DNA of 64,000 nt from Tabrizicola flagellatus. Lineage in GTDB: Bacteria; Pseudomonadota; Alphaproteobacteria; Rhodobacterales; Rhodobacteraceae. Below, one piece after another: positions 36,663 through 46,457 of this stretch (the first letter of the stretch is position 1; each line of letters opens with the position of its first letter). The translations under genes and the position numbers were made by a program. The stretch is taken from assembly GCF_008271465.1 (NCBI RefSeq), contig NZ_VMDU01000002.1, positions 124,001-188,000 on the forward strand, read 5' to 3'. The notes under the pieces are model-generated. The model saw only the letters and a list, made by a program, of their open reading frames with translations, searched no databases and was not told the DNA's origin.

Positions 36663-36674
36663 AAGGACGCCTCC

Positions 36675-37346
36675 ATGTGGAACAAGGTCAAGTGGGGCAT
36701 CCGCATCCTTCTGGTGCTGATCGTCGGGCTGTTCCTGCACTACACCCTGCCGCAGCGCGACGTGGTGCAGATCATCAACACCTACAACCGCATCACCCAG
36801 ATCGGCGGCAACTGGATGTTCTATTCGATCGAGGACACCGGCACCGGGGCCGAGACCTCGACGACCTCGCGCGATATCCGATACATCGACGCGGTCTTCG
36901 ATGGCGGCAAGACGATGACCTACCGCAACGAGGATACGGGCTGGTTCTGGCCGCCGTATTTCAAATGGAATTCCAGCACCTTGCAGGCCGAGGCGACCAA
37001 TGCCGCGCGCACGCCGGGGCAATGGGTCGCCGTGACGCATTACGGCTGGCGGCTGCCGATCTTTTCCATCTTTCCGAACGCGGTATCGATCCGCCCGGTC
37101 GAGGGGCCGGACGTGACGCTGATCCCCTGGGTCAACATCGTCATCCTCGGTTTCCTGGCCTTCCTGGCCTTCATGATCCGCAAGATGTGGTTGCAATTCC
37201 GCGAGCGGATGGTCGATCCGGCCCTGGCCGATGTGGGCGAGACCTTCGATGCGGCGGGTGCGAAGGTCGAGGCCGCAAGGAAGGAGGCGCGGGGCTTCTT
37301 CGGCCGGATCGGGGCCTGGCTGAACACCTGGAAGGCGAAGAAGTAG
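36675..37346 (+). CDS. DUF1523 family membrane protein, cluster gene 8
   Basis: 223 residues. An N-terminal transmembrane segment (about 8-24), then a periplasmic beta-rich domain with QIINTYNRITQIGGNWMFY and WFWPPYFKWNSS, then a second transmembrane segment (about 155-175), and a basic amphipathic tail. This is the DUF1523 pattern, a family of unknown function common in Rhodobacterales. It is the last gene of the plus-strand cluster, with a hairpin shared with the convergent pheT after the stop. Confidence 0.8.
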   Translation: MWNKVKWGIRILLVLIVGLFLHYTLPQRDVVQIINTYNRITQIGGNWMFYSIEDTGTGAETSTTSRDIRYIDAVFDGGKTMTYRNEDTGWFWPPYFKWNSSTLQAEATNAARTPGQWVAVTHYGWRLPIFSIFPNAVSIRPVEGPDVTLIPWVNIVILGFLAFLAFMIRKMWLQFRERMVDPALADVGETFDAAGAKVEAARKEARGFFGRIGAWLNTWKAKK

Positions 37347-37354
37347 TTCCCCGA

Positions 37355-37432
37355 GACCGCTCGTCGTCGCACTTCGTGCGCTCCTCGCTGGGATAGCGAA
37401 GAGCGGCCGAAGGCAAGCGATGAGCAGCGGTC
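37355..37432. terminator. Bidirectional hairpin between the cluster and pheT
   Basis: The outer arms GACCGCTCGTCGTCGC (37355-37370) and GCGATGAGCAGCGGTC (37417-37432) pair imperfectly, with an inner GCGCACTTCGTGCGC-like hairpin. It lies between convergent stops, the expected place for a shared terminator. It contains the CTCCTCG element seen at 14101 and 24021. Confidence 0.5.
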
Positions 37433-39848
37433 AGGCGCGGAGCGTCCCGCCGGTGGCCTTGGTGACCTTCTCGATGATCTTGGCCGACACGGCCTCGATC
37501 TCGGCTTCGGTGAGCGTCTTGTCCTGCGGTTGCAGGCGGACGGTCAGGGCGATGGACTTCTTGCCCGCGCCCATCTGCGCCTCGGCCTTTTCGCCGGTGA
37601 ACTGGTCGAAGACGCGCACCGACTCGATCAGCGCCTTGTCGGCCCCCTGCGCGGCATTGACGGCGGTCAGCGCCTCGACCCGGGCATCCACCACGAAGGC
37701 GAAATCGCGCTCGACCGCCTGCAGGTCGCTGATCGCGAGCGCGGGGCGGGTGGGAGTCTTCACCTTGGGCGCGGGGATGTTGGCGATCAGGATTGTGAAG
37801 GCCACCGCGGGGCCTTTCACGTCCATGGTCTGCAGGACGCGCGGGTGAACCTCGCCGAAGGTGGCCAGGGTGTTGGGGCCGAGGCCGATCACGCCCGACC
37901 GGCCGGGGTGCCACCAGTCGGCGACCTTGCGGGTGATCTGGACGCGGGCGGGTGCGCCGAGGGCGGAGAGGACCGCTTCGGCGTCGGCCTTGGCGTCGAA
38001 GACATCGACCATCCGGCGGGACCCATGCGGGTCACGCGGGGCGGCGGCGCCGACCAGAAGGCCGGCGGCTTGCAGGTGCTGGTCGCCGGGTTCGCCGCCG
38101 TGGAAGGCGGGCCCGATCTCGAACAGCGCGAGGTCCATGAAGCCGCGCGCCTGGTTGCGGGCGGCGGCGGCAAGGAGGCCGGGAAGGAGGTCGGGGCGCA
38201 GGTGCGTCATCTCGGAGGAGATGGGGTTTTCGACGCGGACGGCTTCGGTCCCGCCGCCGAAGAGCGTGGCGGCCTTCGCGTCGATGAAGCTGTAGGTCAC
38301 GCATTCGTTGTAGCCCAAGGCCGCGATGGTGCGGCGGGCGGTGCGTTCGCGGACCTGGAGGGGAGTCAGGACCGGACGCGGCACGCCCGGTTGGGTGCGG
38401 GCCATCGGCGCGCCCTGCAGTTTCGTCAGGCTCGCGATGCGGGCGACTTCCTCGACCAGGTCGGCGTCGCCGAGGATGTCGGGGCGCCAGCTGGGCGGGG
38501 TCACGGCATTGCCGTTCAGGGTGAAGCCCAGCGCCTGAAGCGTGGCGCGCTGGGTGGCCTCGGGGATGTCCATGCCGACGAGGCTGACCACGCGGGCGGG
38601 GTCCAGCTGGTAGCTGCGCGCGGTGTCGATGGGGGCGCCGTCCTGGACCACCGTCCCGGCCTCGCCGCCGCAGAGGTCGAGGATCATCCGTGTGGCGAGT
38701 TCCAGGCCCGGGAGCGTGAAGGCCGGATCCACCCCGCGTTCAAAGCGGTAGCGGGCGTCGGAGTTGATCTTCAGCGCGCGCCCCGTGGCGGCGATGGTGA
38801 TCGGGTCCCAGAAGGCGGATTCGAGAAAGACATCGGTGGTGTCCGGCGTGCAGCCCGAGGCCTCGCCGCCCATGATCCCGGCAAGCGATTCCGGGCCGTG
38901 GTCGTCGGCGATGACCATCTGGCCCGGGGACAGGGTGTAGGTCTTGCCGTCGAGCGCGAGGAGGCTCTCGCCCGCTCTCGCGGGGCGGATCACCAGGTCG
39001 CCCTTGACCTTCGCGGCGTCGAAGACGTGCAGCGGGCGGTTCAGGCCGAAGGTGAAGTAGTTGGTGATGTCCACCAGCGCCGAGATCGGGCGCAGGCCGA
39101 TGGCCTTGAGGCGGGCCTGCATCCAGTCGGGCGAGGGGCCATTCCTGACGCCGCGGATCAGTCGGCCGGCGAAATGCGGGCAGCCCTTCGCCTTCAGCGC
39201 GGGGTCGATCTTCACGCCGATCGGGGTCGGGAAGCTACCCGCGACCGGGGTCACGGTGACGGGTTTCAGGGTGCCCAAGCCCCGCGCGGCGAGGTCTCGC
39301 GCGATGCCGTGCACGCCCAGGGCATCTGGGCGGTTGGGGGTGACCTTGATCTCGATCACCGGGTCGTTCAGCCCGCGATAGTCGATGAAGCGCACACCGA
39401 GGGGCGCGTCGGCGGGCAGTTCGATGATGCCGTCATGGTTGTCCGACAGCATGAGTTCGCGTTCGGAACAGAGCATCCCGTTGGAATCGACGCCACGGAT
39501 GTTGCCGGGTTTCAGGTCCACGCCCGTTCCGGGCACATGCGTTCCGGGGGGCGCGAAGACGCCGATCAGGCCGGTTTTCGCGTTCGGTGCACCGCAGACG
39601 ACCTGGACTTCCTCCGACCGGCCGCCGGGGCCGTCGGGGAAGGTTTCGACGCGGCAGACGCGGAGGCGGTCGGCGTTGGGGTGCTGGACGGCCTCGATCA
39701 CCCGGCAGATGCGGAACGGCCCCAGCGCGACGGCGGGGTCCTCGACGCCCTCGACTTCGAGGCCGAGGTCGGTCAGCGCCTCGGCGATGGCCTCGACGGT
39801 GGCCTCGGTGTCGAGGTGATCCTTCAGCCAGGACAGGGTGAACTTCAT
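37431..39848 (-). CDS. pheT: Phenylalanyl-tRNA synthetase beta subunit
   Basis: 805 residues, normal length. The start MKFTLSWLKDHL is the family N-terminus and fixes ATG 39848. Domains in order: EMAP-like tRNA-binding domain (about 40-150, with VCGAPNAKTG), the B3/B4 domain with VTPNRPDALG and the editing site, the B5 domain, the core synthetase-like fold, and the C-terminal anticodon-binding FDX-ACB domain ending TGGTLRA. The catalytic alpha subunit gene pheS is not adjacent and not in the window. Confidence 0.97.
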   Translation of the reverse strand: MKFTLSWLKDHLDTEATVEAIAEALTDLGLEVEGVEDPAVALGPFRICRVIEAVQHPNADRLRVCRVETFPDGPGGRSEEVQVVCGAPNAKTGLIGVFAPPGTHVPGTGVDLKPGNIRGVDSNGMLCSERELMLSDNHDGIIELPADAPLGVRFIDYRGLNDPVIEIKVTPNRPDALGVHGIARDLAARGLGTLKPVTVTPVAGSFPTPIGVKIDPALKAKGCPHFAGRLIRGVRNGPSPDWMQARLKAIGLRPISALVDITNYFTFGLNRPLHVFDAAKVKGDLVIRPARAGESLLALDGKTYTLSPGQMVIADDHGPESLAGIMGGEASGCTPDTTDVFLESAFWDPITIAATGRALKINSDARYRFERGVDPAFTLPGLELATRMILDLCGGEAGTVVQDGAPIDTARSYQLDPARVVSLVGMDIPEATQRATLQALGFTLNGNAVTPPSWRPDILGDADLVEEVARIASLTKLQGAPMARTQPGVPRPVLTPLQVRERTARRTIAALGYNECVTYSFIDAKAATLFGGGTEAVRVENPISSEMTHLRPDLLPGLLAAAARNQARGFMDLALFEIGPAFHGGEPGDQHLQAAGLLVGAAAPRDPHGSRRMVDVFDAKADAEAVLSALGAPARVQITRKVADWWHPGRSGVIGLGPNTLATFGEVHPRVLQTMDVKGPAVAFTILIANIPAPKVKTPTRPALAISDLQAVERDFAFVVDARVEALTAVNAAQGADKALIESVRVFDQFTGEKAEAQMGAGKKSIALTVRLQPQDKTLTEAEIEAVSAKIIEKVTKATGGTLRA

Positions 39849-39907
39849 CGCGCGGGCCTCCAAACTTCGGGCTTCCGATTAGCGGAAAGCGGGGGGAAGG
39901 GGAAGCG

Positions 39908-40639
39908 TCAGGAGGCGAGGCGGGCGTAGAGGTTGAAAAGGCCGAAGAGGATCGGCTGGTGGACGAGGTAGATGATGAGCGAATGGCGGCCGGGGAAGGT
40001 GAGCGCGCGCATGAGCGGCGAGGGTGCTGCGCCGCGCCAGAGGTCGAGGCGCAGGGCCTTGGCCGTGGCGAGCCCCGCAAGCGCCGGGGCGGCCCAGGGG
40101 ACGAGGGGGACGTAATCGCCCATCATCGGCCGGCTTTCGGCAAGGCCGGTCCAGACCAGCCAGATCGGGTCGAGCGCGGCGAAGCGCGGGCCCCAGGCGG
40201 CGGCGAAGATCGCCAGGGCGAGGGCGAGCGTCACCGGCCAGGGCAGGCGCAGGGCGAGAAGGCCGAGGAAGGCGGTGGCCGCCATGGCATGCAGGATGCC
40301 GAACCAGATCGGCCCGCCCGGCACCAGCCAGATCGAGGCCGTGGTGACGATCGCGGCGGCGGCAGCCAGCTTGATCCAGCGCTTCCAGAAGGCGGGCCAG
40401 CGGATGCCACGGCCATGCGCGATCCAGAGGCTGATGCCCGAGAGGAACAGGAAGCTGCCCGCGATCATCCGGGCGAAGTAGTACCAGAAGGGCTGGCCCA
40501 TCGTGCCGCGGTCGATGTAGCCGAAGAGCGCCAGGTCGAAGGTGAAGTGGAAGATCACCATGCAGACGACGGCCAGGGTCCGCGCCAGGTCGAGCGAGGT
40601 CAGGCGGCCGGGCGGAAGCAGGTCGGGCGTTGCGGACAT
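39908..40639 (-). CDS. DUF1624 (acyltransferase-like) membrane protein
   Basis: 243 residues, seven or eight hydrophobic segments. The N-terminus SLDLARTLAVVCMVIFHFTFDL matches the DUF1624/heparan-alpha-glucosaminide acetyltransferase-like family, where the conserved histidine in FHFTFD is the likely acyl-transfer residue. The C-terminal HSLIIYLVHQPI is also typical. The substrate is unknown. It lies between dnaE and pheT on the same strand. Confidence 0.85.
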   Translation of the reverse strand: MSATPDLLPPGRLTSLDLARTLAVVCMVIFHFTFDLALFGYIDRGTMGQPFWYYFARMIAGSFLFLSGISLWIAHGRGIRWPAFWKRWIKLAAAAAIVTTASIWLVPGGPIWFGILHAMAATAFLGLLALRLPWPVTLALALAIFAAAWGPRFAALDPIWLVWTGLAESRPMMGDYVPLVPWAAPALAGLATAKALRLDLWRGAAPSPLMRALTFPGRHSLIIYLVHQPILFGLFNLYARLAS

Positions 40640-40711
40640 GGCGCGAAGGTGACGCGGAATGGCCGGCGCCGCAAGGCCGGGCAGGCGCTGCCGGCGGAGG
40701 GGTGCGCGGGA

Positions 40712-43700
40712 TCAGATCTCTTCGATGGCAAGGACGCCCTGCATCGCCTTGATCGCGCCCTTGATCTGCGGGGTCACGGGATAGCTGTCGGGGAGCGCGA
40801 TGTCGATCTCGCGCCCGTCGGGATCGGTGACGCAGAGGGTGATCGCGGCGCGGCTGCGGCCCTCGACCCGGGACAGGAGCGCGGCGAGCGAAGCCACGGC
40901 CTCGGGGCGCGAGAGGTGGATGCGCAGGTCCTGCGCGCCGGCCTGGGCGGCGACGCTGTCGATGGGAGCGACCGACTGGGCGAGGAGCTTGAGCGTGTCG
41001 CCTTCCAGTTCGGCCTTGACGGTCAGGACGACATTCGACCCGGCATCGAGGAAATCGCGGGAAGCCTCGAGCACCTCGGAGAAGCAGGTGACTTCGTAAA
41101 GCCCGGTCGGGTCGGAGAGCTGGACGAAGGCATAGCGGTTGCCCTTGGCGGACTTGCGTTCCTGGCGCGAGGCGACGCTGCCCGCGAGCTTGGCGATGCA
41201 GGGGCCGCGCTCGGCCTTCTGCGTGACCTGGGCGAGGGTCTCGACGCCCTTCTTGCGCAGCGCGGACATGTAGTCGTCAAGCGGGTGGCCGGAGAGGTAG
41301 AAGCCTACGGCCTGGTGTTCCTGGGCGAGGCGTTCGGTGGGCAGCCAGTCGTCGCGGAACGGCAGGCGCGGCTCGGGGATGTCGGCGCCCGCGCTGCCGA
41401 AGAGCGAGTTCTGGGCGGAAGCGGCGGCCTCGTGGATGGCGGCGGAATAGGCGACGAGGGCGTCGAGCGCCTCGAAGACGCGGGCGCGGTTGGGGTCGAG
41501 TTGGTCGAAGGCACCGGCGCGGGCGAGCATTTCCAGCGGGCGCTTGCCGATGCGTTTGAGGTCCACGCGGCGGGCGAAGTCGAAGAGGGTCTTGAAGGGA
41601 TGGTCCTCGTGGCCCTCCTCAAGCCTTGCGGCTTTCGTCGTGCCCTCGTCCCTTGACCGGCGCGCCTGGACGATGAGGTTCATCGCCTCGACGCCGACAT
41701 TCTTCAGCGCGCCGAGGCCATAGACGATGGCGCCGTCGCGGACGGTGAAGGTGGCAAGCGAGGCGTTGACGCAGGGCGCGACGGTCCTGATCCCCAGCTT
41801 GTCCACCTCGCGCTTGTAGATCGCGAGCTTGTCGGTGAGGTGGATGTCGCAGTTCATCACCGCCGCCATGAACTCGGCCGGGTAATTCGCTTTCAGGTAG
41901 GCCGTCTGGTAGCTGACCACGGCGTAGGCGGCGGCGTGGGACTTGTTGAAGCCGTAGTTGGCGAATTTCTCCAGCAGGTCGAAGACCTCGCCCGCCTTCT
42001 TGGCGTCGATCCCGTGGGTGGCCTTGCAGCCCTCGATGAACTTGGGCCGCTCCTTCGCCATTTCCTCGGGGATCTTCTTGCCCATCGCGCGGCGGAGAAG
42101 GTCGGCGCCGCCGAGCGAGTAGCCCGCCATGACCTGCGCGATCTGCATCACCTGTTCCTGATAGACGATGATGCCCTGGGTTTCCTTCAGGATGTGGTCG
42201 ATGGTGGGATGGATCGACTCGATCTCGCGCAGGCCGTTCTTGACCTCGCAATAGACCGGGATGTTCTCCATCGGGCCGGGGCGGTAGAGCGCCACGAGGG
42301 CGACGATGTCCTCGATGCAGGTGGGTTTCATGCGCCTGAGCGCGTCCATCATGCCCGAACTTTCGACCTGGAACACCGCGACGGTCTTCGCGCTGGCGTA
42401 GAGGTCGTAGGTCGCCTTGTCGTCGAGCGGGATAAGGTTGATGTCGAACTCGATGCCCCGCAGCTTCAACAGGTCCATTGCGTTCTGGATCACGGTCAGG
42501 GTCTTGAGGCCGAGGAAGTCGAACTTCACCAGACCCGCCGCCTCGACCCATTTCATGTTGAATTGGGTCGCGGGCATGTCGGACCGGGGGTCGCGGTAGA
42601 GCGGCACCAGCTGGTCCAGCGGGCGATCGCCGATCACGACGCCGGCGGCATGGGTCGAGGCGTTGCGGTAGAGGCCTTCGATCTTGGCGGCGTAGTCCAG
42701 AAGGCGGCCGACGACTTCCTCTTTCGCGGCCTCGCGCAGGCGGGGCTCGTCGGCGAGCGCCTTGGTGATGCTGACGGGCTTCACGCCCTCAACAGGGATC
42801 ATCTTCGACAGCTTGTCGACCTGGCCGTAGGACATCTGCAAGACCCGGCCCACGTCGCGCACGGCGGCCTTCGACAGAAGCGCGCCGAAGGTGATGATCT
42901 GGGCCACCTTGTCGCGGCCGTACTTCTCTTGCACGTATTGGATCACCTCTTCCCGGCGATCCATGCAGAAGTCGATGTCGAAGTCGGGCATCGAGACCCG
43001 CTCGGGGTTCAGGAAGCGTTCGAACAGCAACTGATAGCGCAGCGGATCGAGGTCGGTGATCGTCAGCGCATAGGCGACAAGGCTGCCCGCGCCCGAGCCC
43101 CGGCCCGGACCGACCGGGATGCCATGGTCCTTGGCCCATTTGATGAAGTCGGCCACGATCAGGAAGTAGCCGGGGAAGCCCATCTTCTCGATGATCCCAA
43201 GCTCGAAATCGAGGCGTTCCTGGTATTCCTCGGGCGTCGCCGAATGGGGGATGACCTTCAGGCGGGCCTGGAGCCCCTCGTTGGCCTGGCGGCGGAGTTC
43301 CTGCACCTCGTCGTCGGCGAATTTCGGCAGGATCGGCTTGCGCTTGGTCGCGGCATAGGCGCAGCGGCGGGCGATCTCGACGGTGTTCTCCAGCGCCTCG
43401 GGGAGGTCGGCGAAGAGCGCGACCATCTCGGCTTCGGATTTGAAATAGTGCTGCGGGGTCAGGCGGCGGCGGGGCTGCGGCTGATCGACATAGGCGCCTT
43501 CGGCGATGCAGAGCAGGGCGTCGTGCGCTTCGTAGAGGTCGGGCTTGGGGAAATAGACATCGTTGGTGGCGACGATGGGCAGGCCGAGTTCATAGGCGAG
43601 GTCGATGGCGCCGCGTTCGGCCAGCGCCTCCTGTTCTGGCAGTGCGCCACCGGGGCCGGGGTGACGCTGCAACTCGACGTAGAGGCGGTTCGGATAGGTC

Positions 43701-44209
43701 GCGGCGAGGCGTTCGAGGATGGCGCGGGCCTTGGCCTGCTGGCCGGTGGCGTGGAAGCGGCCAAGCGGGCCTTCGGGGCCGCCGGTCAGGCAGATCAGGC
43801 CCTCGGAGTGCTGCGCGAGTTCGTCGAGGGTGACCTGCGGGAGATTGGCCGAGCCGCACATCGCGCCCTCGATGTAGAGGAGCGTGTTGAGCCGCATCAG
43901 GTTCATGTAGCCCTTTTCGTTCTGGGCCAGAAGGACGATGGGCGCGGGGTTTCGCGGCTTTTCACCCGGTTGGGCCGGGTCATGGGCGATGCTGAACTGG
44001 CAGCCGACGATGGGCTGGACGCCTGCGCCCATGGCGGTGACGGAAAACTCCAGCGCCGCGAACATGTTGTTGGTGTCGGTCACGGCCACGGCGGGCATGT
44101 TCTGTGCCGTGCAGAGGCCGATCAGCTTCTTCACCGGCACCGCGCCTTCCAGAAGCGAATGTTCGGTATGGGTGCGAAGGTGGATGAAACGGGGATTTGC
44201 GCCAGGCAT
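40712..44209 (-). CDS. dnaE: DNA polymerase III alpha subunit
   Basis: 1165 residues, the replicative C-family polymerase. An N-terminal PHP domain starts with FIHLRTHTEHSLLEGA. The palm metal site is PDFDIDF, with D411 and D413 corresponding to the E. coli catalytic pair. A PNPase-like fingers and helix-hairpin-helix region and a C-terminal OB fold (ARGPCIAKLAGSVASRQ) follow. The start MPGANPRF at 44209 has no strong competitor. Gene intact, no intein. Confidence 0.98.
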   Translation of the reverse strand: MPGANPRFIHLRTHTEHSLLEGAVPVKKLIGLCTAQNMPAVAVTDTNNMFAALEFSVTAMGAGVQPIVGCQFSIAHDPAQPGEKPRNPAPIVLLAQNEKGYMNLMRLNTLLYIEGAMCGSANLPQVTLDELAQHSEGLICLTGGPEGPLGRFHATGQQAKARAILERLAATYPNRLYVELQRHPGPGGALPEQEALAERGAIDLAYELGLPIVATNDVYFPKPDLYEAHDALLCIAEGAYVDQPQPRRRLTPQHYFKSEAEMVALFADLPEALENTVEIARRCAYAATKRKPILPKFADDEVQELRRQANEGLQARLKVIPHSATPEEYQERLDFELGIIEKMGFPGYFLIVADFIKWAKDHGIPVGPGRGSGAGSLVAYALTITDLDPLRYQLLFERFLNPERVSMPDFDIDFCMDRREEVIQYVQEKYGRDKVAQIITFGALLSKAAVRDVGRVLQMSYGQVDKLSKMIPVEGVKPVSITKALADEPRLREAAKEEVVGRLLDYAAKIEGLYRNASTHAAGVVIGDRPLDQLVPLYRDPRSDMPATQFNMKWVEAAGLVKFDFLGLKTLTVIQNAMDLLKLRGIEFDINLIPLDDKATYDLYASAKTVAVFQVESSGMMDALRRMKPTCIEDIVALVALYRPGPMENIPVYCEVKNGLREIESIHPTIDHILKETQGIIVYQEQVMQIAQVMAGYSLGGADLLRRAMGKKIPEEMAKERPKFIEGCKATHGIDAKKAGEVFDLLEKFANYGFNKSHAAAYAVVSYQTAYLKANYPAEFMAAVMNCDIHLTDKLAIYKREVDKLGIRTVAPCVNASLATFTVRDGAIVYGLGALKNVGVEAMNLIVQARRSRDEGTTKAARLEEGHEDHPFKTLFDFARRVDLKRIGKRPLEMLARAGAFDQLDPNRARVFEALDALVAYSAAIHEAAASAQNSLFGSAGADIPEPRLPFRDDWLPTERLAQEHQAVGFYLSGHPLDDYMSALRKKGVETLAQVTQKAERGPCIAKLAGSVASRQERKSAKGNRYAFVQLSDPTGLYEVTCFSEVLEASRDFLDAGSNVVLTVKAELEGDTLKLLAQSVAPIDSVAAQAGAQDLRIHLSRPEAVASLAALLSRVEGRSRAAITLCVTDPDGREIDIALPDSYPVTPQIKGAIKAMQGVLAIEEI

Positions 44210-44250
44210 GGGGTAGAGTTACCCGGCCCGGCGCGATGGGGGAAGCCCCC

Positions 44251-44787
44251 TCAGGCGAGGCGCGGCAGCGGGCGCAGCGTGGCCAGGGCCGCCATGACGA
44301 GCACCGCCGCCAGACCCACGAGGACGCCGAAGTCGCTCCAGCCGGGTTTTGTCACCATCAGGAAGACGATGGCGAACTGGATGGAGTAGTCGATCGCCGC
44401 AAGACGCTGGACCCGCCGCATCAGCGGCAGCGCGGCTTCGGGGCCGGCGGTTTCCTCGAGTTTCAGCACACGCTCGCAGGAGGGGCCAAGAATGAGCGCG
44501 CCGAAGCCCGCAGTGAACAGCACTCCGGCAAGACCGAGGACGGTGAAGGGCTGCCAGCCCCAGCCCGCCAGGAACAGCAGCGCGACGCCCGTGGCGAGGG
44601 TGAAGACGCTGATCGGCATGAAGAGCCGCGGGGCCATGAGGACGGTGGCGCGCACCACCGCCATCTGCGCTTGGGCACCGGCGTGGCGGGACATGAGGAC
44701 CGTGGCGAGGATCATCGCAAAACCGCCGCCGACCCAGAGGACGGCGGCGAGAACGTGTGCGAATTTGAGGTAGGTGATGTAGTCCAT
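44251..44787 (-). CDS. DUF2269 family integral membrane protein
   Basis: 178 residues with five hydrophobic segments. The start YLKFAHVLAAVLWVGGGFAM, with a histidine and W-V-G-G-G, is the pattern of DUF2269 and the related CopD-like membrane proteins. A heme or copper role has been suggested for relatives; nothing in this sequence proves it. It is divergent from xdhA across a 293-base region holding a dyad. Confidence 0.8.
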   Translation of the reverse strand: MDYITYLKFAHVLAAVLWVGGGFAMILATVLMSRHAGAQAQMAVVRATVLMAPRLFMPISVFTLATGVALLFLAGWGWQPFTVLGLAGVLFTAGFGALILGPSCERVLKLEETAGPEAALPLMRRVQRLAAIDYSIQFAIVFLMVTKPGWSDFGVLVGLAAVLVMAALATLRPLPRLA

Positions 44788-44852
44788 GGTGAAATCCGGT
44801 TTTCTTGATCAAATGGTCAGGGGCGTATAATCGGGGCCGTGGTCGGCAGCGA

Positions 44853-44868
44853 GTAAGGATTACCTTAC
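44853..44868. promoter_or_regulatory. GTAAGG-ATTA-CCTTAC dyad in the divergent xdhA region
   Basis: Six-base arms with a 4-base centre, in the 44788-45080 gap between the DUF2269 gene (minus) and xdhA (plus). The position, 66 bases upstream of the DUF2269 start and about 212 upstream of xdhA, suits an operator. The rest of the gap has an AT-rich stretch (44920-44960) and a box at 44970-44989 resembling one at 57631-57649. Confidence 0.4.
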
Positions 44869-45080
44869 GTCAATGTCAGCCTGAAATCGCGGCGAGGCGG
44901 CTGGAATTTTCGGCAAAACCGTAAAACAGCTTCGCCTTTTGCCAAGGAAATAACTGTTGCCTTGAATCGGCCCTGCTTGCTTGATGAATGGACAACAAGA
45001 AGGGGCGCGAGGACTGCTTTACGCCGCATCGGGCGGCCTCGCATTCTGCCCCAAACGGGGAGACCGCGGCGGACAGACGG

Positions 45081-46457
45081 ATGAACGTAGCGTTTCTGTT
45101 GAACGGAACGCCGGTTCGCGTGGAGGGGGAAACCCCGACGCGGACCCTGCTGGATTGGCTGCGCGAGGTGCGCGGCATGAAGGGCACCAAGGAAGGCTGC
45201 AACGAGGGCGACTGCGGGGCCTGCACCGTGATGGTGACGGATGCCGAGGGCTCGCGGGCGCTGAACGCCTGCATCCTGTTCCTGCCGCAACTGCACGGCA
45301 AGGCAGTGCGGACGGTCGAGGGGATCTCGGGTCCGCAGGGCGAGATGCACCCGGTGCAGGCGGCGATGGTGGCGCATCATGGCAGCCAGTGCGGCTTTTG
45401 CACGCCGGGCTTCGTGGTCAGCATGGCGGTGGCGCATCTGAACGGCGACCGCGCGCATGACGATGCTCTGGCTGGCAACCTGTGCCGCTGCACGGGTTAT
45501 GCGCCCATCGTGCGGGCGGCGGAGGCGGCAGCGTCGGAGCCGGTGCCTGAGTGGATGCGCGCCGACCGCGAGGCGGTGAAAGCCTTTGCTGCGGGCGAGG
45601 CGGGCGTGTTCCGGCCATCGGATTCCGATGCCCTGGCGGACTGGTATCTGGCCAACCCCGACGCGGTTCTGGTGGCGGGGGCGACGGATGTCGGCCTCTG
45701 GGTCACGAAACAGCTGCGCGAGTTGCGGCCGGTGGCGTTTCTGAACGGTGTCGAGGACCTGAAGGGGATCGAGGTGCGGGGCGGCAGCCTGCATGTGGGC
45801 GCCTGCGTGACGATCAGCGCCCTGCGCGAGGCGGTGGCGGAGCGGTTGCCGTCGTTCGGTGAGCTGCTGCGGCGCTATGCGTCGGTGCAGGTGCGGAATG
45901 CGGCAACCATCGGGGGGAACATCGCCAACGGCTCGCCCATCGGCGACGGGCCGCCGGCGCTGATCGCGCTGGGCGCGACGCTCCACCTGCGGCGCGGCGA
46001 CGAGATGCGGTCGATGCCGCTGGAGGATTTCTTCCTGGAGTATCGCAGGCAGGACCGCAGGCCGGGCGAGTTCGTGGCGGGGGTGTCCTTCCCGGAGAAG
46101 GCCCCTGCCCTGCGCTGCTACAAGATCTCCAAGCGGTTCGATCAGGACATTTCGGCCGTCTGCGGCTGTTTCAACGTGGTCGTCGAGGGGGGCGTGGTGA
46201 CCTCGGCCCGGATCGCCTTCGGCGGCATGGCGGGGGTGCCGAAGCGGGCGACGCTGGCCGAGGCGGCGCTGACCGGCAGGGCCTGGTCGGAAGCGACGGT
46301 GGAGGCGGCCGCGGAGGCGATGGCGGGGGATTTCACGCCCCTGTCGGACATGCGGGCCTCGGCCGCCTACCGGATGCTGACGGCGCAGAACCTGCTGCGG
46401 CGCTATTTCCATGACCTGAACGGCGTGCCGGTGCAGGTGCTGGAGGTGGCGCCATGA
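45081..46457 (+). CDS. xdhA: Xanthine dehydrogenase small subunit (Fe-S/FAD)
   Basis: 458 residues. Two [2Fe-2S] domains: ligands C40, C45, C48 and C64 for the plant-type cluster, and C104, C107, C135 and C137 for the second ([19 protein letters not shown]). The FAD domain has [11 protein letters not shown] and [20 protein letters not shown]. It passes electrons from the Mo site in XdhB to NAD+. The R. capsulatus protein begins similarly, which favours ATG 45081 over ATG 44988. The stop overlaps xdhB by four bases. Confidence 0.95.
   Translation: MNVAFLLNGTPVRVEGETPTRTLLDWLREVRGMKGTKEGCNEGDCGACTVMVTDAEGSRALNACILFLPQLHGKAVRTVEGISGPQGEMHPVQAAMVAHHGSQCGFCTPGFVVSMAVAHLNGDRAHDDALAGNLCRCTGYAPIVRAAEAAASEPVPEWMRADREAVKAFAAGEAGVFRPSDSDALADWYLANPDAVLVAGATDVGLWVTKQLRELRPVAFLNGVEDLKGIEVRGGSLHVGACVTISALREAVAERLPSFGELLRRYASVQVRNAATIGGNIANGSPIGDGPPALIALGATLHLRRGDEMRSMPLEDFFLEYRRQDRRPGEFVAGVSFPEKAPALRCYKISKRFDQDISAVCGCFNVVVEGGVVTSARIAFGGMAGVPKRATLAEAALTGRAWSEATVEAAAEAMAGDFTPLSDMRASAAYRMLTAQNLLRRYFHDLNGVPVQVLEVAP

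Noticed and set aside
41840-44389. 849-codon plus-strand open frame over dnaE
   Set aside because: Mirror frame of dnaE without recognisable motifs or ribosome-binding site.
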